From contig JACSYO010000389.1 of NCBI GenBank assembly GCA_016806645.1, positions 3,912,001-3,976,000 of the forward strand: a stretch of 64,000 nucleotides of DNA, in the 5' to 3' direction. Shown here piece by piece: positions 26,801-39,700 of this stretch. Positions within the stretch are counted from its first letter, which is position 1, and each line of letters begins with the position of its first letter. Source of the stretch: Ophiodon elongatus (Eukaryota > Chordata > Actinopteri > Perciformes > Hexagrammidae). The position numbers were made by a program, and so were the translations under genes. Under the pieces are notes generated by a model. That model was not told the origin of the DNA, did not search any database, and was given only the letters and a program-made list of their open reading frames with translations.

Positions 26801-29800
26801 TTATCTAGGTAGGAGGAATATTGATGAGGACATAAAATCATAAAAACTCCAGAGCTCATCTTACTCTTTCATCTTCATCACCCCTGCCATCATGCTGTGG
26901 CCATGTACTGGCAGGATTATGGAAGCTGATTATCAGCCAATGAATGAATCACTCAGACCCCGCCGGCCAGCATAACGACTTTACGCACGATCGTTCCACC
27001 TTGCACTGTGATGGATGGGTAGATGCTTTGAGGATGGCTCTCCACGTGGTCACTTGCCTCATGCGGTGCAGTACAATACGCTCCCCGCTGCAGTGACCAT
27101 TAAGCTGAAATTTATGGGATTTTTTTTATCCTCAACCAGCTGTGGCGTTCACTAGGAACAAAGCCATGACCAGTGTTTTCCTTCCAACTCCGGCACCCCA
27201 TTGGATTTAGAACGCTGCTTGGTATAGATTACATATTGTGTCAATCTAAGTGCGGTGTGTGAGCACTTTGAGCGCATATATACGCACAACCTTTAAATCA
27301 GATTACTTGTTGACCCTTGACCCCCGTGCATGTCTCAGAAACTCCATGATCACTTTTTAATCCTGTTTGAATTGGATTAACACAGAGGTGATCTGGACCC
27401 TGCCACCCACACACACACACACTCACACACACTCTCTCTCTCTCTCTCCATCCCTCTTTAATACACTGCCCCTTATCTCCCTGCTTGAGTTGGTAAGACA
27501 GAATCGAAATGACGATGATGAAATCAATAATTGGTGATGGATGCGATGAGCGACTCCTCTTCCAATGCAAATCGTTTTGAGAACTCAGGAAACCTTGATG
27601 TCGACAATCAATGTCAGTAAATGATCAATCATTTGTTCTTGGCTTAATCAGGATGAGTCATTGGAAGCATCATTTATACTTTTTTACAGATTAGCAGAAC
27701 TAGGAAGAACAGTCACAGTTTTCAAAAGACTTTCGGAAGTCGTCAGTTGTCTTCTTTTGTCTGACCAACGGTAAAAAACAAATAAAAAACCATTGAGTTT
27801 GCAATAATATAAAAACACAGAAAACCAGCAAATCCTCATGTTATAAAAGCCGAAACCAGAGAATGTTTGTTGAATGTAAATTGACTTGATTTTCTGGTAT
27901 CCTATTATTTTTGCAGTAGTGATAGGGACAGTAAAGGAAACACAAAGGGGATAATGATATGCAGCAAAAGGTTTCCTACTGGAATCACAATGGGGATGTT
28001 GCAGTTAAGTTATATGGCCCTTTAGCTCTGTTTCTGAGAAGTCTTCTGTGACTCGTCACCATTTAAGAACAAAATGGTTGTACATTCATGGTGATCCCGG
28101 CAGATTTCACCGGTTTATAAAAAGGTGGCAGCTCTGTAATCACAGTGCTCTTTAGTGGCTCTAGCTCAACACGTTTCCCTCTGTGCTGCTGTGATATGGA
28201 TGTGTTGTCCCTTCAGTACGGAGGACTTCTCTTCTCCCAGGGTCTTAATCATCGGTGTTCCTGTGCAGTGAAGTGTTTACTTCAGCGGCGCGCCAGCCCA
28301 AGATTAGCATTGTGTGAATAGGACTGTCTGCCGCTCTGTGTCTGTGTGCTTAATTGGTCAGTAAAGTGTTGGAAATGTATTAGATCTCGGATAGAAAAGG
28401 GACACTGAAAAGAACTTGGTACCAACAGCAGACCTGTTCAGATGAGTTACATCCTTAAGGGGGAGCAGAGTGGTTAAAAGGGTAAAGGAGCAGAAAGGAA
28501 GAAAGTAACAGTAATAAATTAGGGAGGTAAAATGGATTGATGAAATTAAATTAACTTCATATATACTAGAAATTAAGATCAAAGAATGGATGGAGGTGGG
28601 GTAGTTGGTGGCTAGAAAGAAAGACATAATGCTAAAAGGAAAAAAAACAAAGAGGTGATGATATCCTGAAATAATGTTCAGCTCAGTATCCATTAGCAGC
28701 GCTGTTTTTAGGATGATTGGCCCATCCATCTCATTACTGCTGTCATGGAGCCGGAGGATGCACCCTGCTACTAAAGGTTGTAATTTAGCCAGACCTGATT
28801 ACGTTAAGCGAGTGCAGTTTATACTGCAGATGTTTATTAGCCGGCCGGTGCTCATGCAGCAGACAGACAGGCTGGACAAGAGCCCAAATATTTAAAATGG
28901 ACTCAAGTGCAGTGTTTTGTAATGCAGTTAATATTGCTGTTCTATTTACAAATATATACAAAACCATGTAAGCTAAATGTGGGTTTATTGAGGCTGACCA
29001 CAGAGAGTAATCTACTTTAGTGTAGAGCCATGTGTGTTTGTGCATAAACTTATCAGAAATCTGTAAACTGAACTTAACACAGATGCAATTACAAAAACAA
29101 TTTGGTTTTATATAATGCAGTCTAATTGAATTTCCATAATAAATATTGATATTGTTTGGGAAAAGTTGTTTAGAATAGCTTACGTTACCATATGCTTCAA
29201 TAGTTCTGGCTGTATGTGGTCGGTTGTGTAAGGACGTACTGTATACTCACATAGCTCTGTGCTCTTGTTTAATTTATCGAATTTAAAAACAAAAAGATAC
29301 CACGGGGCTTTTTTCACCACAATTAGCTTTTTACAAAACGGGGGCGATGCAATGCACTTTCTTGTTTTCTCACTTTTCTTCTACCACGAGAATTGTGGTA
29401 ATCTGACAAACAACAAATAGTTAAACTAATGAATGAAATTGACTTTGCAAATGTTTTGAGGAGTAAGATGCACTCACATTTGTTAGATCTCAATAAAAAA
29501 AAACAATTTGGTGAGAAATACTTAATGTAAACATTACTTTGTGTGCAGGAAAACTCCACTGTGCACCTTTAAATATTAAGAAGATTTTCAGTATGGACAT
29601 TCTAAAGACACCTATCTTACCAGAAGGAGCCGCTTACATACCTACACCTTCTGATAATCGGATTAACAATAATGTGACAGGTTATAAATGCTCATCTATT
29701 TTCATTATTTTACACCAAGGAGGGCATTGTGGAACATCTGTGCACTTTCTTCCCTTGTGCTAAGCATAGAAAATGTAAATATTTAATTAAAAGATTATCC

Positions 29801-30555
29801 CGACAGATCTTTTTATATCACAAAGACATGGAATATCTGCTTGTAGATTCTGCTCCACCTTAGCTGTATTTTTGGGAGATGCAATCATTTCCATTTCACT
29901 CTAAATCAAGAAATAATCTTGAAAAGAAAAACAAGATACAGATAGTCCCTTTGGGACTGATGTATTATAATAATGAATAATGTCTTTTACTTCATCCAAT
30001 CAGGTTGGAGAAAATGTCAGTAGGTCCCTTATATTTTGAATGTTCGATGTATATTTAGGGACTGTAGGTTCCAACAAGAGGCCTAGTGTGTGCCTGTAGG
30101 CAGCAACAACACTTGAAAAAGCAAATCACTGGTGGTGAGATCACTGTTGGGGAGGTGGTGGAGTGCTTCATTTGCATATTGAAAAGAAACATACCCAAAC
30201 ACTGAAAGACAGCCAATTTTCTCGTCACTAAAAGCAGTGGACAGGTGAAAGAACACCTCACCCTCTTACAAATGGTTCTTAAAAAAAAATGTCTCTTTTC
30301 AGCCCCTGATTGAAATCCCTCCCGATTTTACCCCCCGCGCACCACAAAAAAAAAAAGAAGAAAATTGAAAAGACCAAACCCGTCCTGTACTTTGAGGATT
30401 GTGAATAGAGTGCCCTGCAGCCTGCCTGCCTGCCCCACATACGGTGGCTGAATACAAAAGACCCCCCTCTGTAAGAGCAATCACTACGGGAGACCACTCT
30501 ATCTGCACCGCTGCAGCGACGGGCCTCAATGAAGCCGTCAGCACAGGCTCTACTG

Positions 30556-30601
<46 letters not shown>

Positions 30602-30667
30602 GCACACACTCACAAACACAAAGACAGACTCCTTGCATGTCGCCATTTCTTTCTTTAGCCACAATGA

Positions 30668-30710
<43 letters not shown>

Positions 30711-33700
30711 CTTTCTTTTCATCCTCCAGTGCTGGGCAAGAACAGGGAGGGAGATGAGTGGTTGGCGCTGATTTGAATATTTAAATTATTTATCACCAGA
30801 GAGTATTGAGATCCAAGGCCTACCAGGGGACGCGAGGGAGCTGGCTGAGGGTGAATCTAGCCATGTTTGGATTTGATAACGTGCTGTTATTGCCTGAGGG
30901 GACACTGGGAAGTGGGGAAAACATGGCCACAATTGTAGATTTTGGTGGACATGCCAGTCATTCTGGTTCAGTAAGCAGTCAAAATCTTTTTATTTGCATT
31001 TTTAAGGCTTAGTCGGTGTTGTAATGTGAGATTGCTGTAGTCTCTCAGGACGTTATTGTAAATACGGCATTAATAAAACGTTCAATGTTGATAATCTTTA
31101 CATTTCAATATATGTGTATTGCTCTTATATCTTGAGTCCTCCCGTTGTCATATCATACTCCGCACTGTACTGGGACTGTAAAACGTTTTATGAATAATAG
31201 CTCACTGTGGAATTACAGAAACTGGATGATGTAATGCATTGGGTCTTTAGAAATATCAAACAAGGGAGAGTTCCCCTTTGGCTTGTTGCAACTCAGAGCC
31301 TGAGAAGCACACTTTCGAAGAACAATCCTGGGAAATGAGGGAATTTACTCCAGCTCATGTGATGACAAGGCTGTTAAAGGAAATTACATTTAAATTAGGA
31401 TTAACACATTGAGGAATTCTCACTTTAACACCGGATTCATCCGATTTTTTTTTTTTTTTTTTCGCATTGTCAGTCTTTCCCTCTCTACCTCTGCTGCTCT
31501 CATGCTGGGTACAGGCTGGCAGCTCGATCCCTCCCTCCCTCTTCTTTATGCACTCAGCACTAAGTTACAATCTCTAGACAAAGGAAGTCCTCGGCTGGCC
31601 CCCTGTCGCTGTCTTTTCCCTCTCTGGTGCGCCATGCACGAGAACAGAAACAACACTGATCGTAATCAAGCCCTGAGAAAAGAAGATTGCCATTAGTGTG
31701 ATCAAAACTTAGAAACACAAATGTTAAGACATTCATTCTCAGATAACCTTAAGTTCTCATGTTGCAACATGCAAATACATTATTGCCTGGTACAAAAATC
31801 AATATGTGTCGTGGTTGTCCTTGTATTATTGGTTTCTTTCATAATTAATCAGTTTCACTTTCACTAGAAGGTGATTTGAAAGTGGTTCTTTGTTCTTTGT
31901 TGGTCCAGTACTTGAGTCTTCTTGGTCCTCGTTAGGTGGCATTGTCTACGGCAAAGTGTAGTTTTTATGAAACCCTTTAACCTTTTTGCATGAAGTTACT
32001 ATTATCATCTATCAATCTGATTGTGAAGACTATGAATTCAACGTGTATTAATCATATAAAAGTCCACTGTCTTTGTTCTGTCAGGTAGCCTTCCTATTTA
32101 TTTCTATTTTTTTCGCTGCCTCTCTTCAGAAAAATATAATTTACAATGTTATTTTTTCATTTTATAATTGCCGCAATCAGAATGTTTTCTGAATCACTTT
32201 GCCTGTTGTGGTTGCTTGTGTGTTCGATTTTCAACCAACTTCCCTCTGCGTACCCGGCGGGTGAATGCTAAGCTCCGGGCGCCGGTAAAAAACGTATAAA
32301 GATAATCAAAAATATATAAATTAGATCAGATGTTGTGACCTGCTAGAAACTAATGAAATCATGTGTCTCGAAGTCAGTAGACAGTTCACTGACAGAACAT
32401 GAAAAAATGATTTACATTAAGCTGACAAATGACAAATCCAAATATTTTTAAAGTTGACAGTCAGTGTGTAATATCTATGCCGGCTGTATCTTTTATTTAT
32501 TGTATTTATAATACTGTATCTTGTGGGGGATTCTCCCATTTGACTCTGAGTTGTTGTAGCTGCCATCTATCACTCTCCATGTGGTGAACCTCATTTGTTG
32601 CAGTCTGTGAGTATACACTAACGAGTTTGTGTCCCCAGTAATGATCCCCTAATTATGAGAATCCACAGTAGCCTTGGGGGTGTGAAACCACCTGAGTGTG
32701 TGTGGGTGTGTGGGTGTGTGTGAGCACAATGCATCTGTGACATATGCACATGCTGTGAGTGTGAGAGATGCAGACAATGCAGACGTCTGTGTATTAAATC
32801 ACACACACGCTGTAGCCTGTTCATTACATTTGGCATCCTCATTGCATTTGTCTATTAAATTCCACTCATGACTGGATCATCAGCAATGTGGAAAACATAT
32901 TATTCCATATGAGGCCGTGCTGTACATAATGTGTGTGTGTCCAACAAAAAGTCTTTGGAAAATAAATGACTTGTTCATACTTACATGTTAAAATGCTTAG
33001 TTTAGAATATATATACATATGTATACGAAAAAATCAATCACATAAAACCCACCTTCTGTTCCACACAGATTTATTTTAGTAACTTTCAGTTCCCACAGCT
33101 TTACTGCTCCAAAAATGATCAAAAAATAAAAAATAAATAAAATGTAGCCATTAATTATGCATCATATGGAAGATATTATTTCATGAACTTCATGGTTACG
33201 ATTCTATTTCTCTGCTCCTTTAGCCGAGCCATTAAGACCAACCAGGACCTTCTTCCTGAGACTCCGTGGACCAACATCCTGTTTGACGACTTCTGGGGCA
33301 CCCTGCTCACTCACAGCGGCAGCCACAAGTCCTACCGTCCCCTCTGCACCCTCTCCTTCCGCCTCAACTACACCCTGCACGCCCAGCGGCCCTGGGGCTA
33401 CCACCTGCTGAACGTGGTGCTGCACGGCCTGGTCACCGCCCTCTTCACGGCCTTCAGTCGCCCGCTTCTCGGCGGAGGCCGGTGGAGCCTGCTGGCTGGC
33501 CTACTTTTCGCTTCTCACCCGGTTCACACCGAAGCGGTCGCTGGTGTGGTTGGGAGGGCGGACGTTGGCGCCGCCTTGTTCTTTTTGCTGTCCCTTCTCT
33601 GCTACGTGAGACACTGTGGACTTCGCGGGGAGCCACGTGGGACTTTTCAGACCGGGCGATGTGGCGGCAGCTCGGTCGGCTGGTGCTGGGGCTGGATGCT

Positions 33701-36700
33701 GGGCAGCCTGTGGTGTGCAGCAGCCAGTATGCTGTGGAAGGAGCAGGGCGTGACGGTGCTGGCCGTGTCGGTTGTGTACGACCTCTTCGTGTTCCAGAGA
33801 CTCCGGTTGCGCCAGACGCTTCTCCTCCTGCTAGGAAAGGTAAATTAATGCACGCCACGCATTCCACGGGGGCCGGCGGGTTCCCTGGCGGCTCTTGGCG
33901 TCTCCACCAGTTTCCTCTTCACTCCCTCAGAGGCATACCTCATCCAGCCAGCTGTTATGGTTCCTGTGTGGTGGATTAAGTTTTGTGTGTGCATGCTGTT
34001 TGCTTTTCATTAGGAGTGTAATTAGGAAAGCTGTTTGCCGATGCGAACCGCACAGTTGGTGAATGAAAAAGTAAGCTATTGTCATATGTCATCTGCTAAA
34101 CAGGAAGAAACTACATGCACAGAGGAAGTTTTCCAATTCCTTGCAACGCTGCCACCAACTTCAGTTTGCTGCAGTAAATAGAATGCAAGTGAATTTAGAT
34201 TAGGATCTCAGCCTTAGTATGTGTGTTTGTTTCAAGGCGGGAAAAAAGAGCAGTAGCACAGGAAAAGCTATTTTCAGGGTGATTTGTTTTGTGTTCGGTG
34301 ATGAAAGGTATGCGCAGAAAAACAATAACACATCCTACTCTGGTAAAATATTTTTTTCCACTTGTCGAGTAAGCTTTACAAACAATGTACACACACCATT
34401 CTTCTTCTGCAAGACTCCATTTTCCCCTTCAAACTCAAGTTATCTGTGGAGGACAACCTTGACGCAGTGACTCATCTGATTATGGGGATCAGTGTTTGAC
34501 TGGAAGAGCTCCTCTCATAAGCACTCTACATTTGATTAGAGAAACTGCTCCTTAGCCAACATGATGGCCCTCGTAAAATGCATAACTAGTGCAATAAAAA
34601 GTCCCCTTGGGTTTACTGAGCAAGGACAGTCTGGCTCTCCATGGTGTGTGTGTGTGTGTGTGCATGGGAGTCTTTTTATAGTTGTTTCTTCTTGAGGAAA
34701 CATCTATAAATACCTTATTTTTATAGCAACGTCTGTGATGTAACCTTGCATAGCTCTTCACAAATGTCCTGTGGAACTTTCTGGTGTACGCAAACTGCAG
34801 GCCGAACAAACTTTAGCGTGACAATCTTATTTACTCAGCCAGCCTCCAAATGAAAACATGTTCTACCTTCAAGTGTGTCAGGCTTTACCGTACCTGTGGG
34901 GCAGCTTTTCCTATAGGAGTTTCTGGCAAATTGATAACCCACAACTGTCAGAGAGGGGAGAAAGAGGGACTTATAATGTTTTCTCTTCTCGGTGATCGGC
35001 ACAAGCGACACACACACACACGTGCGTGCGTGCGCGTGCGTGCGTGCATGTGCGTGTGTGTGTGTGTGTGTGTGTGTGCTTTTATAACTTCAAGACCCTG
35101 CAAAACAACACCTGTCTTCCAAATTGTACCCAGTCATTTCTTAAAGCTGCTAAATCCCATTGTGTATGATCACACCATCTCAACTTAAAATCATAAAAAC
35201 AAAGAAATATTGAAAAAAACTAAAATCAAAATTTACTGAGAAATATCAAACCCTCCTAAAATGTAATATTTGTCGGGATTCTATTGTATCATCATGCATT
35301 CACATTTCTTTGTCTGGCCGTGTGAAAACAGAGAGTTGAGCCAGAGCCCAACCTCAGAGATTTCCAGCACCACTTTATTTCCAGTCTGTTGCATTACGGT
35401 CTGAAAGATTTCATCACCCTCAGTGCTTGTCAGAAGCCATTATGAAAAATCCTATCTTCCTGTGTATTTATCATGCAGGAGAGCAGGGAGATCATCAGCA
35501 GCCTCCGCCTCTCTGTCCAGACACAATAGCCCTAGCCTACATCCCTGTGCCAGCCTGTCAGGTCCTGGTGCCAATCCCCCAGCACCCCATCGCCGCCTCC
35601 AGCACATCTGGCTGGTTTATCACTCTGGCAATGTCCTCCTCTATTGCCCGGGTCACCGCTATCTTGGCAGGGAGCTCGTTATGTGCCGGGGCCAGCCACG
35701 GGGGCAATTGTTTCCTCGATTATGAGCCAGACGTCTCAGGACGCATGGGAACACAAAAGGGAGAGGGATACAGAGAGAGAATAAGCGAAGGAGAGGGAAA
35801 CTATGCCCTCACTTCCTTTCCTTTATCTGGTCTTGGTCTTTCTCACCTCCTGTGCCCTAAAAGCACTTTGGGAATGGACCACCATGGCGTCTGCTGTATC
35901 ACACTCGGCCACCGAGGCACACTGTCACTAGCTATTGAATTTGATGGTAGATGGAGAGGTTGAAAACAATTCTCGGTGGAGAACAATGGAGCATGTGCTA
36001 TTTCGTATATTTAAATAAAAAATGTCTAATTTCTTCCACAAGGAATCAAAATATTGGAAAAACCTCCACATCACGTTATCTGACTGCTCACAGCAGCCAC
36101 AAACAATAAAGAAATGTAAATCAGCTGCCGTGGAGAGAGCAGGAGACAGATGTGCTTCGCTTTGGCCAGCACTCCCATTTCTCATCCTATTAACTCCCTA
36201 ATCAGACCGAGATGAGATTTGAAATGAGACGAGGTAGAGCGGAGGGAGTGTTAGGAAGTGGAAGATGGAGACAAAGAAAGGTGTGGCGTTAGGACTGCAG
36301 CCTATTGAGGGGGCAGAATGAGTCTTACATGCCAGGATCATAAGAACATTGTTCTTTCCACTCAGTTTGTCAATGGCTAAAACAAACAGGTTGATGAATG
36401 CGGCTCCAGGCTTTAGACAGGTCCAGGGAAATAGTTTGCTTTTGTTGATATTAGGGAAGGTCACATCTCTCTGCTAAGCTTGAGGTAAACTGTGGAACAT
36501 TTGGTAGGCAAGATTGATTTCTTTAAAAAGGTGATTTCAATTTACTTGACTGAATAATAAAAGGTCAGTGACTAGACCCTGTGTTGAACGCACTAAATCA
36601 AAAGGTGTTAAATATAGTTCCTCAAATAATCCTCCATACTTTTTAGATTTTCATTTTACTTGAGGCACATGGGCATTAGAGGGATTTTATTGTGTTCTTA

Positions 36701-39700
36701 AAGTGTTGCCGACTCCTCCTCCCTGTTTGCCTCATCGAGCGCTGCAGGATCGCAAATTAAGTTCAGTATAACCAGCTGACGGTTTGAGGGATGTTGTCCC
36801 AATTATCTCGAAGTAGAAGCATTTGGCTGTGAAATGACGCCTTCTGCTGCAAGTTCTGCTGTATGCTCTTTATTTAGCCTGCATTCGTGGGTATGCCATA
36901 TCACTGGAATGCCATAAGTAGGGCATGGTCAGATTTTCCGGCAAGAGTATTGTCTTATTTCTTATCCTAAACATAGCTTACACAAACTATTATAACTGCA
37001 CAAACTTGTTTTTAATTGCTTGATTCAACTTGTCATATGCCATAAGTGTGTTTCATCCATGAGGTAGTCTACATATAGTTGTTAGCTAGCTAGCTGTTAT
37101 TGCTAAGGGTTAATTGTTGTAACTAAAATGGTAAAGTTATTGTTCTTCTGGCGCTAAACAGCTTCAGGTGACTACCCTCTGGGCTGGAGTGGGGCCAACA
37201 CTGAAACCAAGACAAAAAAATCGGATTTGTGATCTAGCCATTGGCGCATATGTGGATCCAGACACAAGACTTTGAAGTGTAAATGGCACTAATCTGTTTG
37301 TACAAGTGCTTCTTGCATGAGGCCCATTTTATTTTTTAACCTGGCTATGCTATTTTAAGAGAATTATCCTCAATAGCACAAATTAGTAATTACAACAAAA
37401 CCAACAAAGCTGTATGTCATTTGATCAAGATCATCAAGGATCCCCATGACGTCGTAAACCCCCTTTCACAGTGATGTCCCTATATTACTCAAACAGGAAG
37501 CTCTTTAAATGTCAAGTTAACACCACCGGCGCCCTATGCTTTCATCAGCTGTCTTGGTGGACAGCATGCGAGGCTTCAACCTGTGACCCGTCTCATTACA
37601 GTTCCCTTTGCCAGCAGCAGCGGGGCTTTCATGGAGAGAACTAATGGGGTAATTAGGTCACTCTATCAAAGTCAGTCCTCGCAATGCCAGCCAATGCTGC
37701 TGTCTGATGACTTGGGTGAGTTGCGCCAAGTCAGCAGAATCCAGTACGCATACGAGAGTTGGAAAAAGAACTGGATGCATGCCTCATTGTACTTTTCATC
37801 CCAATTTAACATGCCACTGGTAATGCATCAAATATGAGCACGGCTGGATGTGTGCTGTGCAAACAAAGTGTGTCCAGAACTTTGAAGGCCTTTCCATGCT
37901 CATGTTGCTGGGAAATAATTGCTCCACAGTAGAGTGATGTAGCTCCCACCTCAACTTGAATGAAATAAAACTACACCTTTTAATATTTAAATAATCTGTT
38001 AGTTCTGATAAGTAGTTGGCAATTACACTTTATGGTTGGCATGATATTTTTTTGTTTAGCATTTTGGAGATACAAGAAATCTAACATTTTCAAAATAGAT
38101 TTGGGAGCATAACAACATTTTGATTAAAGTTTCGTAAATAAGTGGTAGAAATCCCATGCCCGATCCGCTCAGTGTGCTGGAAAGAGTTACGAGCGGTTTA
38201 AATTGGACATGACTTTAACAAGAAAAGTCCGGAAGATTGATCCCCCTGCTGTCTTGCGTCAGTCCACAGCAGCTTTAAACAGTGCGCGTATGAACTCAGC
38301 CGTATCCCGCTGTTTCTTCAGGCATGTTTTAAACACTCTGCACGCTACAGTGTAAACAGGCAGACCACACACTTCTGGGATTAATAAAACGAGAGCTAAT
38401 AATGAATGGCACCGTTAAAAGATGAAGGCTTGGGAGCTTAATACTGTTTATGTGCGGAAAGAGAGAGACGGAGAGAATGAGAGAAGGGTTGATTCAGGAA
38501 AAAAAGTGGATAAAAAACTGAAAGTGGAATAAAAAGTAGTAGAGGAAAGAATTTCCAAATGAGGATCCAAAGTGTAAGAGATATGTGGAAGGTTCAAAGG
38601 CTTGGCGCAAGCGGAATGTTGTGTTTGACAGTTGGCTGGGGATTATGCCAGCCGTCCTCTATGGATACACACAGATCACATGAAGGCAAATCAATCATAG
38701 CTAAAACATGTTCCCTGGGGTTTAAGTTACAGTAAAGCTGAAAACAGCTAAATTCGAAAAAAAACCTGAATGTAAATACAGAAAGTACCCCCTTGGATTA
38801 GCTATGGCTAACTACATTTGCATTTCAATCCAGGACAACTTTATATAAAAATCCCTGAATTTTACTTAAGTTTTCTTGTTGAAGCCAAGAAATTCTCCTG
38901 ATCATGTTTGATATAAGTTGCTATCATGATTTGTTTATTAATTTCTTTTTATAGAAAATGTAAAAAAAATGCGATGGAATTTGTCAGATTTTGTTTTTAC
39001 TGACAAGGACATGTAGAAGCAGAATAGCCCAAGCACAGGTGTGACTTGTAACCTTAATTAGCTCTGGAGAGCTTGACTGTGTCAGGGCCATCGTTAATGT
39101 GATTAGTTACACCTGTGCTTCTTCTGCCAGGCGTCAGAGTGTGCACCAGGAGAGAGGTCCAAGAACTATCTCGAGGTTTGGTAGTTTTCAAACTTGATTC
39201 CCTGAGCAGATTCATAGATACCTAGAGCTATAGGTGCCCATTTTATGATTCATGTCGGCATTCATCTTATAGTTTTAAATCACCACTAAATCCCAAAGCC
39301 AGCTCATTTTAAGAGCTGTATTAGTCAGGATAGTGCCACGCCAATAATCCTTTGACCATAGCATGACAATGTAAGCTGGAATTGTTAGGAAAATCAATAG
39401 TTCAGTAGAGAGCTTAAATAACTTTTTGCAGCAATTAAAGGGTGTAGTTTAGTAGGGAATTATTCAGTTGGGTTATTGAAGATCTAATTTCAACCGAAAA
39501 CAGAAGACTGTACTGAGAGGAGAGGGAAGGTCAGACCAGACTTAAAGCAATACAGGAAAATACAACCAGCAATCCTTTCACTTCAGTCCTGGTTCATCAA
39601 CGTGTTGCTTCTAAAATTCCACAAGGGATTAGTGTGTTAAGTTGGCTAGAAAAGCTACAATTATTTTCTGCTGAGTTTGTGAATTCATAGTCATACATCA

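Larger units (their letters stand above)
11298..33223 (+). other. tmtc2 intron 1
   Basis: 21.9 kb, phase 2, from gtaggt to ctcctttag. No recognised nested gene or RNA gene. Contents seen: a polypurine tract (11388-11432), CA arrays (11759-11826, 30557-30598, 30671-30709), dispersed repeats (12256-12326, 12430-12562, 17948-18085, 20887-21035, 27750-27872), a (CATTTT)n run (20292-20315), poly(A) runs, and an unexplained open-frame cluster at 17037-17352. Large first introns of this gene are likely to hold enhancers, which I cannot identify by eye. Confidence 0.8.

Noticed and set aside
30279..30722. 147- and 135-codon minus-strand open frames rich in C-V-C-V
   Set aside because: They are translations of the two CA microsatellites, which lack stops in these frames; there is no other coding sign.
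33454..33867. 137-codon minus-strand open frame
   Set aside because: Lies antisense to the clearly coding tmtc2 exon 2 and is explained by its GC-rich codon use.
11759..35078. CRISPR-like or regularly spaced arrays
   Set aside because: All tandem structure seen here is dinucleotide or short-unit microsatellite DNA without spacers.
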